Shown here: positions 18,395-28,284 of the stretch, piece after piece
Position numbering within the stretch: the first letter of the stretch is position 1
How the letters are laid out: every line of letters starts with the position of its first letter
Assembly: GCA_964242595.1 (NCBI GenBank)
Contig: CAXTBC010000013.1
Span: 1-64,000, forward strand
DNA: 64,000 nt
From: BOG-908 sp964242595
GTDB lineage: Bacteria; Pseudomonadota; Alphaproteobacteria; Acetobacterales; Acetobacteraceae
Direction: 5' to 3'
Program-made: the position numbers and the translations under genes
Notes under the pieces: generated by a model
Told to the model about the DNA's origin: nothing
Database searches by the model: none
Seen by the model: only the letters and a program-made list of their open reading frames with translations

Positions 18395-18730
18395 CCAAGC
18401 TGACGAATGCAAAATGCCGCGGTTCACGATTACGCCACGCAGGCCCTTGTTATGATACCATGCCCGTTGACGCAGTGCCGCACCCACGCGATGATAACCA
18501 TACCATTCGAACTCGTTGTAGCCCGCCCCGATACAGGACAGAAGTTCGCCAATCGGCAGCGCTACCGGAGGCACCTCACAAAGGTGGATCGAGACAGGTC
18601 TATCAGCTCGTAGCCCTTGGTAACGGAGATGCCACCGGGTCGGTTACGACGGATGTGCTGGAAGCTAAGTCTCCAGCGCCTGTCGGGCCACCATCTGCTC
18701 GAGGCAGCGCAGTCGCCGCTGCGGGCGTGG
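18395..18730 (-). pseudogene. IS3-family OrfB transposase remnant
   Basis: In two frames the minus strand gives GISVTKGYELIDLSRSTF, then LPIGELLSCIGAGYNEFEWY and GYHRVGAALRQRAW, with HNKGLRGVIVNRGI after it. This is the start of an IS3 OrfB, in which SVTRACALIGISRSTFYR and EFEWYGYRRVTAALR are typical. Only about 100 residues of the N-terminal HTH_21 part remain; the integrase core is missing. Confidence 0.6.
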
Positions 18731-19815
18731 GTATGAACGTCACCAAGCGCTGCGGAGTGACACGGACCCGTGTCGCTGTTACCGCAAGTTAGCGGTGATC
18801 CTACATCGCATCTGGGCGACGGCAGCAAGTTTCGCTGGTGCAGGTAGGCCCTAGGACTGGTAGCTATCACGTGATGCAAATGTCCAATCGACATCAAACC
18901 TCCCGTCACGAGAACATTACTGTCCATAAGGACTTCGGTGAGTTATCACAGGCTAGTCCACGTGCGCTGCTTAAAGACTAATCCTCCCTACATCTTGATC
19001 CCGCACCGGCATTTTGTATAGACGCGCCGGCGGAAGTGTAGTCGTAAGTTTCCGGCCGCATCACGTTCTTCGGTTAATCAGCAGCCGCGACCGGACTTTG
19101 CGCGTTTCATAATTGAATTGGTGGGCAGCTACGGCTTGCCTTGAGTAACTAGAACCTGAGCCACTGCCTGAAAAGATCGACGACACGGTCAGCCTTAACT
19201 CTGTCTTGATCAGACTTTTCGATGGGATTTGAATCGAGCATCTGTAGTGACCTGCAGCTCTCTTATGCGACTGGATCAAAAGCGGGTAGCTAATGTTTTC
19301 CAAAACCTTCTCTCGACTTACAGTTGGCGAACGGTCAAAGTGAAGTGGCGTGTGTATCAGCGTCCTATTTCGAAAATAGAAGAAAGATTGCCATTGTGGA
19401 TGGTCGTCGACCTGAACCGTTGCCAAGCCCTCGCTCGGCCTGGCGCCTGTCCGTAGTCCACTTCGAGTTCCTCACGCTGGAGTATTGGGGCAAACGTAGT
19501 GAACGAAGCGAGAGTCGTGGATTACGTGCGTGCCGGGCAGGACAACGGCCTGTGCACATTAGCGTGTTTCCCCTTCGTCTAGCCAGCCCGACCTGGATAT
19601 CACGTTGTTCGACATGCTCTTGCTAGATACCATTTCCATCTCTGGAGCTATGCCGCAATCGGTGCCTGACCACCTGGTGCCTTGCATTACCTCAACGCTT
19701 TTGAGCGTTCTTATTGGTCCAACCGCATCGATCCACTTCGTTACGACTCGCTAGTCCATGTGCCACAGGCTGGTGAAAACGCTTCGGGCAGGCTGCTAAA
19801 TTTACTGAGGAGACA
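18731..19815. other. Degenerate intergenic region
   Basis: About 1.1 kb without a recognisable gene on either strand. Short open frames have no family features. It separates the IS remnants from the exported decarboxylase gene and presumably holds that gene's promoter near its right end. Confidence 0.4.
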
Positions 19816-20937
19816 ATGATGACAAGAGAACCGGTTTCCAAACGGGTGTTGCTTGGAGCCCTGCCTTGGGCCGGGATGGCAATGGCGACTACTGGGCAGG
19901 TTTTCGCCCAAGCGCAGGGTGGGTCCTCTTCGAGTGGCCCAAAGCCCGACAGCGCTCGCGCTACTGTCGGGAGCGCCCCGAAGCCCCGGCTCGTGGCGAT
20001 GGAAGAGCATTTCATGTTCCCCGACTTCATCGATTACTTCGCGGATTCAAAACAAAACATCCTACTTGATTTGTACCACCGATCTATTCCCATCATGTCC
20101 GACTTTGGCGAAGGCCGCTTGAAGATCATGGACGACAATGGCCTTGATTTCGCCGTTCTCTCGCTAGCAGGCCCAGGTGTTCAAATTGAACCTGATATTT
20201 GGAAGGCTACAAGGCTGGCTAAGCAGTGTAATGACAGCTTGGCGAAGGAGGTGCAGAAGCGTCCAGATCGCTATGGCGGCTTTGCCCATCTTGCCCTGCA
20301 GGATCCAAAAGGAGCCGCTGACGAGTTAGAGCGTTGTGTGCACCAACTCGGCTTCAAAGGTGCACTAATCAACGGCGAGACCAATGGCATCTATCTCGAC
20401 AACCGGCGGTATGACGTCTTTTGGGAGAGGGTAGAAGCACTAGGAGTACCAATCTACCTTCATCCGGCCAATCCGCCTGATAAGCCATTTATGTATTCTG
20501 AACATCCGGAGATGTGGGGACCAGTGTGGAGTTGGGCGGTCGAGACTTGCAGCCATGCCATGCGGCTCGCATTTAGTGGGACCTTCGACCGTTATCCTAA
20601 GGCTCAACTCATCCTTGGTCACATGGGAGAGACCTTGCCAATCCAACTTTGGCGGCTGGACAGTCGAATGCCGATCAGCAACACGACCTACAAGCTTGAT
20701 AAGAAGCCGTCGGAGTACGTTCGCGATAATATTAGAATAACGACATCAGGTGTTTGCTCGGACGCCGCTTTACGTTGCGCAATCGACGCCCTCGGGTTAA
20801 AAAATGTAATGTTTTCGATCGACTATCCTTTTGAGGACACGAAGATTGCAACCTCATGGATCGCGAGTGCGGCGCTAAGCGAGGTTGAGAGGAGACAGGT
20901 CCGTTCCGGTAACGCAATTGAGCTGCTAAAGCTATGA
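19816..20937 (+). CDS. Exported amidohydrolase-family metal-dependent decarboxylase
   Basis: 373 residues. The catalytic part starts near residue 58 and belongs to the ACMSD/gamma-resorcylate decarboxylase group of amidohydrolase_2 proteins. Metal ligands by family analogy are E63 and H65 (MEEHF), H216 (YLHPANPP) and D336 (SIDYPFED), and H269 (LGHMGE) is the active-site His. Residues 1-34 form a signal peptide (SKRVLLGALPWAG... VFAQA), so the enzyme should act in the periplasm. Family members I know of are cytoplasmic, so this is unusual. Likely reaction: non-oxidative decarboxylation, or hydrolysis, of an aromatic or unsaturated acid. The start is preceded by GAGGAG. The stop overlaps the next gene (ATGA). 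Confidence 0.85.
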   Translation: MMTREPVSKRVLLGALPWAGMAMATTGQVFAQAQGGSSSSGPKPDSARATVGSAPKPRLVAMEEHFMFPDFIDYFADSKQNILLDLYHRSIPIMSDFGEGRLKIMDDNGLDFAVLSLAGPGVQIEPDIWKATRLAKQCNDSLAKEVQKRPDRYGGFAHLALQDPKGAADELERCVHQLGFKGALINGETNGIYLDNRRYDVFWERVEALGVPIYLHPANPPDKPFMYSEHPEMWGPVWSWAVETCSHAMRLAFSGTFDRYPKAQLILGHMGETLPIQLWRLDSRMPISNTTYKLDKKPSEYVRDNIRITTSGVCSDAALRCAIDALGLKNVMFSIDYPFEDTKIATSWIASAALSEVERRQVRSGNAIELLKL

Positions 20938-21917
20938 TCGAGGTTATCCACAGGCTTCGACCAGTATCGGCTCGGGCAATCGCACTGCGATCGGAGCTCG
21001 GCTATCGAAGTAAATACATTTGCAATAAATTCCGCGTCTTGCAGACATTTCGGCAGGCAAGCACACCGGAGTGTGCTGCCTTAGTCGAATGGAAGCTCGA
21101 TCACAGACTTTCAGATTCTTCTGCAACGCGCGGCGGTATTCGGACAGACGTCCTTTATACTTTATTACTTGTTGTTTTGGTACAGGTATCTTCAATAAGC
21201 CGGGCTGGTGCGGCAGACGTCAACTCCTCAAACAACCCACTCACACAAGTAGTAACGGTTCAAATTCAAGATTACATAAGCCCATCTGTCGATCGCATAG
21301 GCGGGACAGGCAATGATTTCGAAACTCGCGGCCTGATCCCGTATAAATTGTTTGGAACGGATCAACTGGTTCGCGTTACGGCTCCGGTTGAAACGTTGCC
21401 CGAAGACCCCGGATCTAGTACTACCGGCTTTAGTAACCTGCAAATTTTCGACTTGAGTCTAATCCCGACCAGCATCGCCACGTTCGGCGTAGGTCCACTG
21501 CTTGTTTTCCCCACTGCCGGCAATAGCACGCTTGGCACAAACAAATGGCAGGGAGGAGCCGCTGGTGTGGCTGTAATGCCTAGAAAGTGGGGTTTGTTTG
21601 CGCAGGTCCTTACGTACCAACATTCGTTTGGTCAGGGAGACAATGGAGGCTCGACGAGCCTCATAACATACCAACCGATCCTAACGGTCAACCTTCCTAA
21701 GAACTTCTACCTGCGCTCTTCAGGGATTATGTCATTCGATCTCGAGCGACATTCAACGGTTGTCCCGATCGGATTTGGCGCTGGAAAGGTCTGGCAATTA
21801 AGTCCCAAGGTGAACCTGAATGTCTTCGTTGAACCGCAATACTCAGTCGTCCACAGCGGCGTTGGTGTCCCGCTACTTCAAGTTTACACGGGTGCGACTT
21901 TCCAATTTATTCTCTGA
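20934..21917 (+). CDS. Outer-membrane beta-barrel-like protein
   Basis: The frame of 327 residues opens with an ATG that overlaps the preceding stop, but its first 65-70 residues look non-coding. A signal peptide appears only later (TDVLYTLLLVVLVQVSSISR, ending RAGA). The true start is therefore uncertain and may be a non-ATG codon near 21,130. The mature part has alternating amphipathic strands (WGLFAQVLTYQHSFGQG, NFYLRSSGIMSFDLE, VNLNVFVEPQYSVV) and ends in a C-terminal aromatic strand, FQFIL. This resembles a family of predicted outer-membrane proteins often mislabelled neuromedin U. It may be a channel for the substrate of the exported decarboxylase; the role is inferred from the overlap. 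Confidence 0.65.
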   Translation: MIEVIHRLRPVSARAIALRSELGYRSKYICNKFRVLQTFRQASTPECAALVEWKLDHRLSDSSATRGGIRTDVLYTLLLVVLVQVSSISRAGAADVNSSNNPLTQVVTVQIQDYISPSVDRIGGTGNDFETRGLIPYKLFGTDQLVRVTAPVETLPEDPGSSTTGFSNLQIFDLSLIPTSIATFGVGPLLVFPTAGNSTLGTNKWQGGAAGVAVMPRKWGLFAQVLTYQHSFGQGDNGGSTSLITYQPILTVNLPKNFYLRSSGIMSFDLERHSTVVPIGFGAGKVWQLSPKVNLNVFVEPQYSVVHSGVGVPLLQVYTGATFQFIL

Positions 21918-22149
21918 TAGTATCCACTCCTACCGCAGCCGCCGGGCTATGTAAGGTTTTAACCGAATCCGTTGAGAACCTTTCAGTTAGCTCCCTATGC
22001 TAAGGAGGTTATACAACCGGGGCTGTGGTTGCGAGCCGCCCGCAGCCCGAAACCCCCTATGAATACTCATAAGAACGCGCGAACCCTGCTGCATAGTCGA
22101 ATACTGATTGTCGAGCGGCTGACACTAGGTTGTCCATTTCTACAATCGG

Positions 22150-23060
22150 TGCCGCGGCCCGACGTCAGCCACGTGACGCAACGTTTGCTGGGCATCTAGT
22201 TGGTCGGGCTGGACGCGCGCCTGGCGCAAGGCGGCCGATACTATGTTCTGCTGGCCCTTCGGCACGTAAGCCTGGGCATTGCGCATCCGCTGCACGCGAC
22301 AGCGTTGCCACGTGCGGCCCAGCACAAGGCGGAGTGCCGCCTTCAAGCCCCTCGTGCGCGTCGGAGATCGCCAGCTTTGTGCCACGTAGCCAGCGGCGAA
22401 CCAGGCTCTCTAAGAGGGCCGACCAGAAGGTCTCCGCTTCCGAAGGCCGGGTATGCAGGCCCACGATCTCGCGTTTGTCTTCCGTCGTCACCACCAGAGC
22501 GATCATCACCGCAACGTCTTGATCTCGCCGCCCTCACGCTGCTTGAGGGAGGTGGCGTCCAGTCAGAGACACGGCCATTCGCCGGCGAGAGGGCGATCCG
22601 GGAACGCGCGCGCGCGCTCGTCGATGTCGCGGCACGGCTTGGAGACCGTGCTCTTGCTGATGCCCGACAGGCCCATCGCCTGCGCCAGGTCGTCCACCCG
22701 CCGAGTCGACACGCCGCCGATCCAGGCCTCCTGGATCACCGCCACCAGCGCCTTCTCGGACGTCTTGCGCGCCTCCAGGAAAAGCGGGAAGCAGCTACCC
22801 AGCCGCACCTTCGGGGTACGAAGTTGCAGGCTGCCCAGCCGGGTGTCCAGCGTGCGGTCGCGAAAGCCGTCGCGGTAGGTCGCACACTCGGCCGTGCGCT
22901 CGTGCCGCCCGCCCCGATCAAGCCCTCTACGTCCGTCTCCACCAGCAACTGCACCACGGCCTCCGCCACGCTGCGCGGGAGTCGCCGTCGCCGGCTTTTC
23001 GCCAGAAGCTCGGCCAGCGGTAGGTACTCTCGGTCAGCGGGTCCTCGTCGGTTCAGGTTG
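22150..23060 (-). pseudogene. IS256-family (mutator) transposase remnant
   Basis: Minus-strand pieces in order: SVAEAVVQLLVETDVEGLIG, a shifted middle, FLEARKTSEKALVAVIQEAW, GGVSTRRVDDLAQAMGLSGI, ARAFPDRPLAGEWPCL, IALVVTTEDKREIVGLHTRP, WSALLESLVRRWLRGTKLAI and, after a shift, MRNAQAYVPKGQQNIVSAAL. These cover the N-terminal two thirds of an IS256-type transposase, including the helical region with VISDAHEG. Frameshifts occur at least three times and the C-terminal catalytic Glu region is absent. Confidence 0.8.
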
Positions 23061-23195
23061 AAGCTCGCAACTCCACCTTAGCCAGACGATCCGATAGCCA
23101 CCTCAACCTACACCCGCTCCTGCCAGGAAATTGCCATCACGAGCGCGGACGCTATCGCTCGGCGCAGCTTGGGGCGCTAGTGAATTAGAGCGAAG

Positions 23196-26100
23196 TCAGT
23201 TCTGCGATCCGTCGATCAGTTCCTTGATGCGACTTGCCAACGCTTCCATCGCGAACGGCTTGGTCAACACGTGCATTCCGGGATCAAGATGTCCGTGGCT
23301 GATGACGGCATTCTCGGCATAGCCTGTGATGAACAGAACTTTCAGGAAGGGCCTGGCGATCCGCGCCGCGTCCGCGACCTGCCGGCCGTTCATCCCGCCT
23401 GGCAGGCCGACATCAGTGACGAGCAAGTCGATGCGGACGTCAGACTGCAACACCTTCAGCCCAGTAGCTCCATCGGCCGCCTCGATGGCGGTGTAGCCCA
23501 AGTCTTCCAGCACTTCCGTAACCAGCATTCGAACGGTCGGTTCGTCATCCACCACGAGCACTGTCTCACCCTGCTGCGCTCGTGGGGCAGCTGCCAAGTC
23601 GGACAGCCCGTCGGCCAGTGTCGCCTTTCCGAGGTGCCGGGGCAGGTAGAGACACACCGTCGTGCCCTGCCCAATCTCAGAGTAGATCCTCGCTTGACCG
23701 CCGGACTGCTTGGCGAAGCCGTAGATCATGGAAAGGCCCAAGCCCGTGCCCTGGCCGATGGGCTTGGTTGTGAAAAATGGGTCGAACGCCTTGGCAACCA
23801 CGTCGGGCGGCATGCCGGTTCCGGTGTCGGACACGCACATGGACACGTATTGCCCTGGCTCCAGGTCACGATCGGCTGCGGCGCGTTGATCGAGCCAACG
23901 GTTACCGGTCTCGATCGTGATCTTGCCGCCATCGGGCATGGCATCCCGGGCGTTGATGCAGAGGTTGAGCAGCGCGTTCTCGAGCTGTCCCGGGTCAACC
24001 AGGGTCGGCCACAGCCCGGCCGCACCCACCATTGGCTCCACCGTGATCTCAGGTCCCACCGTGCGCCGGATCAGTTCCTCCATTCCCGTGATGAGGCGAT
24101 TCACATCCGTCGGCTTGGGTTCGAGGGTCTGTCGCCGGGAAAACGCCAGCAACCGGTGCGTCAAAGACGCTGCCCGCTTGGCCGCACCCTGGGCCGCGTT
24201 GACGTAGCGATCGACATCCTTGATCCGCCCTTGTGCGATGCGGGTTTGTAGCAACTCCAGGCTGCCGGTCACGCCTGTAAGCAAGTTGTTGAAGTCATGT
24301 GCCAACCCGCCGGTGAGCTGGCCCACCGCCTCCATCTTCTGTGATTGGCGCAACGCCTCCTCGGCCTGCATCAGCTCGGCCGTGCGGTCGGCGACACGCT
24401 GCTCAAGCGTCTCGTTGAGGGAGCGCAGCTCCGCGGCGGCCCGGTCGCGCTCGGCCTCGACGACGCGGCGTTCCTGCACGTCGATCAGCACGCCGGGGAA
24501 GCTCAGCGGCGTGCCGTCCGGCGCGTGGTCAATGCGGCCGTTTGCCTCAATCCAGTAGTAGTTTCCATTGGCGCGCCGCACCCTGTACTGATGGGCATAG
24601 ACGCCGCCGCGGGCGATCGCCTCCTTGATGGCGGCAGCCAGCCCCGGCTTGTCGTCGGGATGAACGGTTTCGACGACCTGCTGGAGGCTGAGGCCGGCGC
24701 GCCCCAGCGCGGGATCGAGGCCGAACGCGCAGGCGAATGCCTCGTCAACTGTGAAACGATCGGTGAGCAGGTCCCATAACCATGTGCCGACAATCGCGCC
24801 GGCTGCGAGTGCCAGCTGCACGCGTTGGATGTTCTCCCGCGCCAACGCCTCGCTGGCTTGAAGGGCCGCTTCTGCCTGCTTGCGTGCCGTGATATCGCGA
24901 AACAGCACCGATACCTGTCTCCGGCTTGCTGGCTCGATCCGGGCGGCCGACACCTCGATGTGGCGCCCCGCCGCTACGAAGTCGCGCTCGAAGCGGATAG
25001 GCTGGCCTGTGCGTAGCACCAACCCATACAGATCGAGCCAGCCATCGGCTTCCTCGGGCGCGAGGTCTCGAAGCGTTTTGCCGACGACGTCTGGAATGCC
25101 TGTATGGCGTTCGTATCCGGCATTGGCCTCGACATGGAAGTAATCGCTTGCCGGACCGTGCGGCCCGTCGATGAACTCGATAATGCAGAAGCCGTCGTCC
25201 ACAGCATCAAACAATGCGCGATAGCGCTCCTCACTATGGGCGAGCGCATCGACTGCCATCCGCTGATCGGTGGTGTCACGCACTACTCCGAAAAAGCGTA
25301 TCGGCCGTTTCGCCGCGTCGGACTCCATCTCTGCCCGACGGGCGATCCAGCGCACTTCGCCCGTATCGGGACGGCGAATGCGGTATTCAACATCGGGAGA
25401 AAATTGCCCGGCACCGCGTGTCGTGGCGTTGGACACAAGGGAAGTGTGTTCCGGCAAAACCAGGCGCTCGATCTCCTCGGGGGGAAGGCGGTCCCGCACC
25501 GGCACTCCATAGATCCGGCAGAACTCGGGCGTGCTCTTCAGGACGTTGTCCTGGACCTCGACCGAGAAAACGCCCACTCCGCCGGCGACTTGGGCGCGCT
25601 GCAATGCCGCCTCCGCATCGCGTAGAGCCTTACCAGCCTCATGTTCCGCCGTGCGGTCACGCAGGATCTTCAGAAAACCGATATGGACATCCTGCCCGTC
25701 GCGCAGCGGCATCATCTCGCCGCTTGCCCAGAACCGGCTGCCATCTCTGCGCAAGTGCCAGCGCTCGTCCGACGCGCGCCCCCCTTCGAGGGCTAGCCGC
25801 ATCTCCGTCTCTGCCCGGTGCACGGCCCTGTCCTCCGGCGTGAAGATGCGCTCGACGGTTTCGCCGTGCATGTCGGCAGCCGTCCAACCCAGGATGCGCT
25901 CGGCGCCGGTGTTCCAATCCGTCACCCGGCCTACCCGGCTTGTGGCGATGATGGCGAAATCCATCGCGCTGTCGAAGATGGCCCGTTGTCTCCGCGCGCC
26001 GGCCAGAACGGCCTGCTGCGCCCCCGCCGCCCTCACCTCTGTCAACCCCGCGGTAGCGGCGCCGGCGAACAGGCGAACCACCTGCAGGTCGCGCGCGCTG

Positions 26101-27020
26101 AACGCATCGGGCCTACTCGATTGCAGCTTGAGCACGCCGAGCACCTGTTCACCGCGCACCACCGGGGCCAGCACGGCGGACCTCAGGTCGAGCCGCTCGA
26201 CCACGTCGCAGACTACACGATCGTCTGACCGCATGTCGTTCACCACGATCGGCTCGTTAGCCGCGGCGCAGCTGCCGGCTAGGCTGCCGTGCAGCGGCAC
26301 GCGCAGACCTTTGTGCGGCAAGAGCACGCCTACGACGGCGCGGTACTCCAGCGAGTCTCCATCGATCAGCTCGAGGACACCGCCCTCGGCCGCCGGGACC
26401 ACCTCCATCACGCGCGACACGAGCGCGGCCAGGATCTTGTCCAGGTTCCCGTCCGACGCGGCGATGGCCGCTTGCACCCGGGCCAGCGCGTCACGCTCGC
26501 GGATGGTTGCCTGCTGCTCGGCAACCAGCGTGTCCCGCTGCGCGAGAGAGCGCCGCAGTTCAAAATGACTGACGACCTGAGCGGAAAGCGCCTGCATGAC
26601 CTCCAACTGCGCCGGCGTAAGCCCGTCGGGACGTGGCGCCTTGTCGAGCACGCAGAGGGTGCCGAGCACGTGCCGCTCCACCGTCAGCAGCGGCAGCCCG
26701 GCGTAGAAGCGTACGCCGCCTTCTTGGGCCGCCGCGTTTTGGGCATAGGCCGGGTCTGCGAGTGTGTCGGGGATGACGACCGGCTCACCTCGGTCTACCA
26801 CGCCCGGACAGAAACCGACATCGAGCGCCGCTGTGGCCGGCCCATCGAAGCCCACCCTTGCCTTGAAGAGCTGGCGCGCCTCGTCCACCAGGGTGATCAG
26901 CCCGATGGGGGCATCGCACAGCCTTGCAGCCAAACGCACCAAGCTGTCCAGCGCGGGTTCCGGAGTGGCATCGATCGCATAGCTCGCCAGGGTACGGAGG
27001 CGCTCGTGGTGCGAATTCAA
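23196..27020 (-). CDS. Hybrid sensor histidine kinase (GAF-GAF-PAS4-HisKA-HATPase-REC)
   Basis: 1,274 residues without membrane segments, so cytoplasmic. GAF domains at about 15-155 and 185-325; four PAS/PAC units between about 345 and 860; a coiled stretch; the HisKA box GGLAHDFNNLL with phospho-acceptor H908; an ATPase domain with NLCINARDAMPDGG and GTGLGLSMIYGFAKQSGG; and a receiver domain with D1203 in VTDVGLPGG. The start codon appears to be TTG. The GAF and PAS domains suggest sensing of small ligands, redox state or light, but no residue names the cofactor; the usual phytochrome or LOV cysteine patterns were not seen. It is divergent from an AraC gene, with no separate response regulator nearby. 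Confidence 0.9.
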   Translation of the reverse strand: MNSHHERLRTLASYAIDATPEPALDSLVRLAARLCDAPIGLITLVDEARQLFKARVGFDGPATAALDVGFCPGVVDRGEPVVIPDTLADPAYAQNAAAQEGGVRFYAGLPLLTVERHVLGTLCVLDKAPRPDGLTPAQLEVMQALSAQVVSHFELRRSLAQRDTLVAEQQATIRERDALARVQAAIAASDGNLDKILAALVSRVMEVVPAAEGGVLELIDGDSLEYRAVVGVLLPHKGLRVPLHGSLAGSCAAANEPIVVNDMRSDDRVVCDVVERLDLRSAVLAPVVRGEQVLGVLKLQSSRPDAFSARDLQVVRLFAGAATAGLTEVRAAGAQQAVLAGARRQRAIFDSAMDFAIIATSRVGRVTDWNTGAERILGWTAADMHGETVERIFTPEDRAVHRAETEMRLALEGGRASDERWHLRRDGSRFWASGEMMPLRDGQDVHIGFLKILRDRTAEHEAGKALRDAEAALQRAQVAGGVGVFSVEVQDNVLKSTPEFCRIYGVPVRDRLPPEEIERLVLPEHTSLVSNATTRGAGQFSPDVEYRIRRPDTGEVRWIARRAEMESDAAKRPIRFFGVVRDTTDQRMAVDALAHSEERYRALFDAVDDGFCIIEFIDGPHGPASDYFHVEANAGYERHTGIPDVVGKTLRDLAPEEADGWLDLYGLVLRTGQPIRFERDFVAAGRHIEVSAARIEPASRRQVSVLFRDITARKQAEAALQASEALARENIQRVQLALAAGAIVGTWLWDLLTDRFTVDEAFACAFGLDPALGRAGLSLQQVVETVHPDDKPGLAAAIKEAIARGGVYAHQYRVRRANGNYYWIEANGRIDHAPDGTPLSFPGVLIDVQERRVVEAERDRAAAELRSLNETLEQRVADRTAELMQAEEALRQSQKMEAVGQLTGGLAHDFNNLLTGVTGSLELLQTRIAQGRIKDVDRYVNAAQGAAKRAASLTHRLLAFSRRQTLEPKPTDVNRLITGMEELIRRTVGPEITVEPMVGAAGLWPTLVDPGQLENALLNLCINARDAMPDGGKITIETGNRWLDQRAAADRDLEPGQYVSMCVSDTGTGMPPDVVAKAFDPFFTTKPIGQGTGLGLSMIYGFAKQSGGQARIYSEIGQGTTVCLYLPRHLGKATLADGLSDLAAAPRAQQGETVLVVDDEPTVRMLVTEVLEDLGYTAIEAADGATGLKVLQSDVRIDLLVTDVGLPGGMNGRQVADAARIARPFLKVLFITGYAENAVISHGHLDPGMHVLTKPFAMEALASRIKELIDGSQN

Positions 27021-27342
27021 TGTTTCATCCGGATGGGAGGCTTTGCTAAGACGTTCAGCGCATGGGTCGATAGTAACCGCGGTCCGTCAAGGCGTCGGCC
27101 GTCGAGGTCGATCCCGCCGTGAACTCGCCGCCTCCAGCCGTCAGCGCTCGCTCGTAGCGGAAGATCGTCTCTGCCTCGTTGCGTCGAGCTGGGCAGCTTA
27201 TCTCATCGAGAAGTCGGCATTTTCGGTGATACAGCCACTTCTGCAAGGGGTCGGTGAGCCTGAAGCCGCGCGACAGAGGTGACTCTGCGGCAAGGGCAAG
27301 GCGTACTGGACGGCCTCCCACGCCTTTCGTAAGCCGGCAGCC
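27021..27342. promoter_or_regulatory. Divergent intergenic region
   Basis: About 320 bases between the histidine kinase (leftward) and the AraC regulator (rightward). It should contain both promoters. I see no convincing operator or terminator motif and no gene. Confidence 0.35.
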
Positions 27343-28284
27343 ATGGCAGCCGATGCACTCGATCGACTTCTGACCACGTTGGCGATCCGCCTGCATGCCT
27401 GCTCCGTGTGTCAGATTCAGCACGGCTGGGGCCTCGCTTACTCGGCTTTCGACGCCATTACGATCCATTTCGTTCTGGCTGGACAGGGTGCCCTGCGCGT
27501 GGGAACGGGGCCCGTCCTGCCATTCGCCGTCAGGAGCGCGCTGGTCGTTCCCGCGCACCAGCCGCACGTGCTGGGTGGGTTGGGAGCAGGCGTTCAACTC
27601 CTGCAAGCCGACGAGCACTGTTCCATGCTCGGCGATGGCCTGGTTGCGTTCACGGCCGGAGATGGCAGTCGGGACGTCCTCATGCTGTGCGGGATGATTT
27701 CGCCCGCTCACAACAGCGCACTTGGCCTGTTCGACCTGCTGCGCGGGCCGCTGATCCAAGATTTCTCCGCCGATCCCGGTATGTCAGCCGTCTTCGACCT
27801 GATGCTGGCCGAGGTCATCAGGCCGGGCCTGGGCACGCAGGCGATGACAGAGGTGTTGATGAAACAGTGCCTCATCACCCTGCTGCGGCAGCATCTTCTG
27901 CGCGACGGCCCCGACTCGCCGTTGTTCACCGCCCTCCAGCATCCGCGGCTTGCCCGTGCCGTTCTCGCCGTCCTCGACCAGCCGGCCGCTCCGCATAGCG
28001 TCGGCAGCCTGGCCGACCTCGCAGGCATGAGCCGCGCCTCGTTCGCCGAACACTTCTCCAGCGCGTTCCAGCAGGGACCGATCGACTTCGTACAACGGGT
28101 CCGGCTTCGCATCGCAGCACGTCTCCTGACCACGACAGATCTGCCGCTGAAGGTGATTGCGCGGACAATCGGCTACGCGAGCCACCCTTCCTTCACGCGA
28201 GCGTTCCGGAAGAGCTATGGCGCCGAGCCGATGAGCTACCGTCGTCTAAACGCGTCCGTCAGCCAGAGCCCTCCGACGACGTAG
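27343..28284 (+). CDS. AraC-family transcriptional regulator (cupin sensor domain)
   Basis: 313 residues. The N-terminal half has the AraC_binding/cupin_6 pattern (ITIHFVLAGQGALRVGTGP, LVVPAHQPHVLGG). The C-terminal 100 residues carry the double helix-turn-helix: SLADLAGMSRASFAEHFSSA for the first, and LPLKVIARTIGYASHPSFTR followed by AFRKSYGAEPMSYRR for the second. Regulators of this type usually activate adjacent catabolic or detoxification genes. The three genes just downstream on the same strand (esterase, catalase-like, small exported protein) are the natural candidates. Confidence 0.9.
   Translation: MAADALDRLLTTLAIRLHACSVCQIQHGWGLAYSAFDAITIHFVLAGQGALRVGTGPVLPFAVRSALVVPAHQPHVLGGLGAGVQLLQADEHCSMLGDGLVAFTAGDGSRDVLMLCGMISPAHNSALGLFDLLRGPLIQDFSADPGMSAVFDLMLAEVIRPGLGTQAMTEVLMKQCLITLLRQHLLRDGPDSPLFTALQHPRLARAVLAVLDQPAAPHSVGSLADLAGMSRASFAEHFSSAFQQGPIDFVQRVRLRIAARLLTTTDLPLKVIARTIGYASHPSFTRAFRKSYGAEPMSYRRLNASVSQSPPTT

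Noticed and set aside
25531..26568. A 345-codon plus-strand frame within the histidine kinase
   Set aside because: It is antisense to conserved GAF and PAS coding sequence and has no protein family features.
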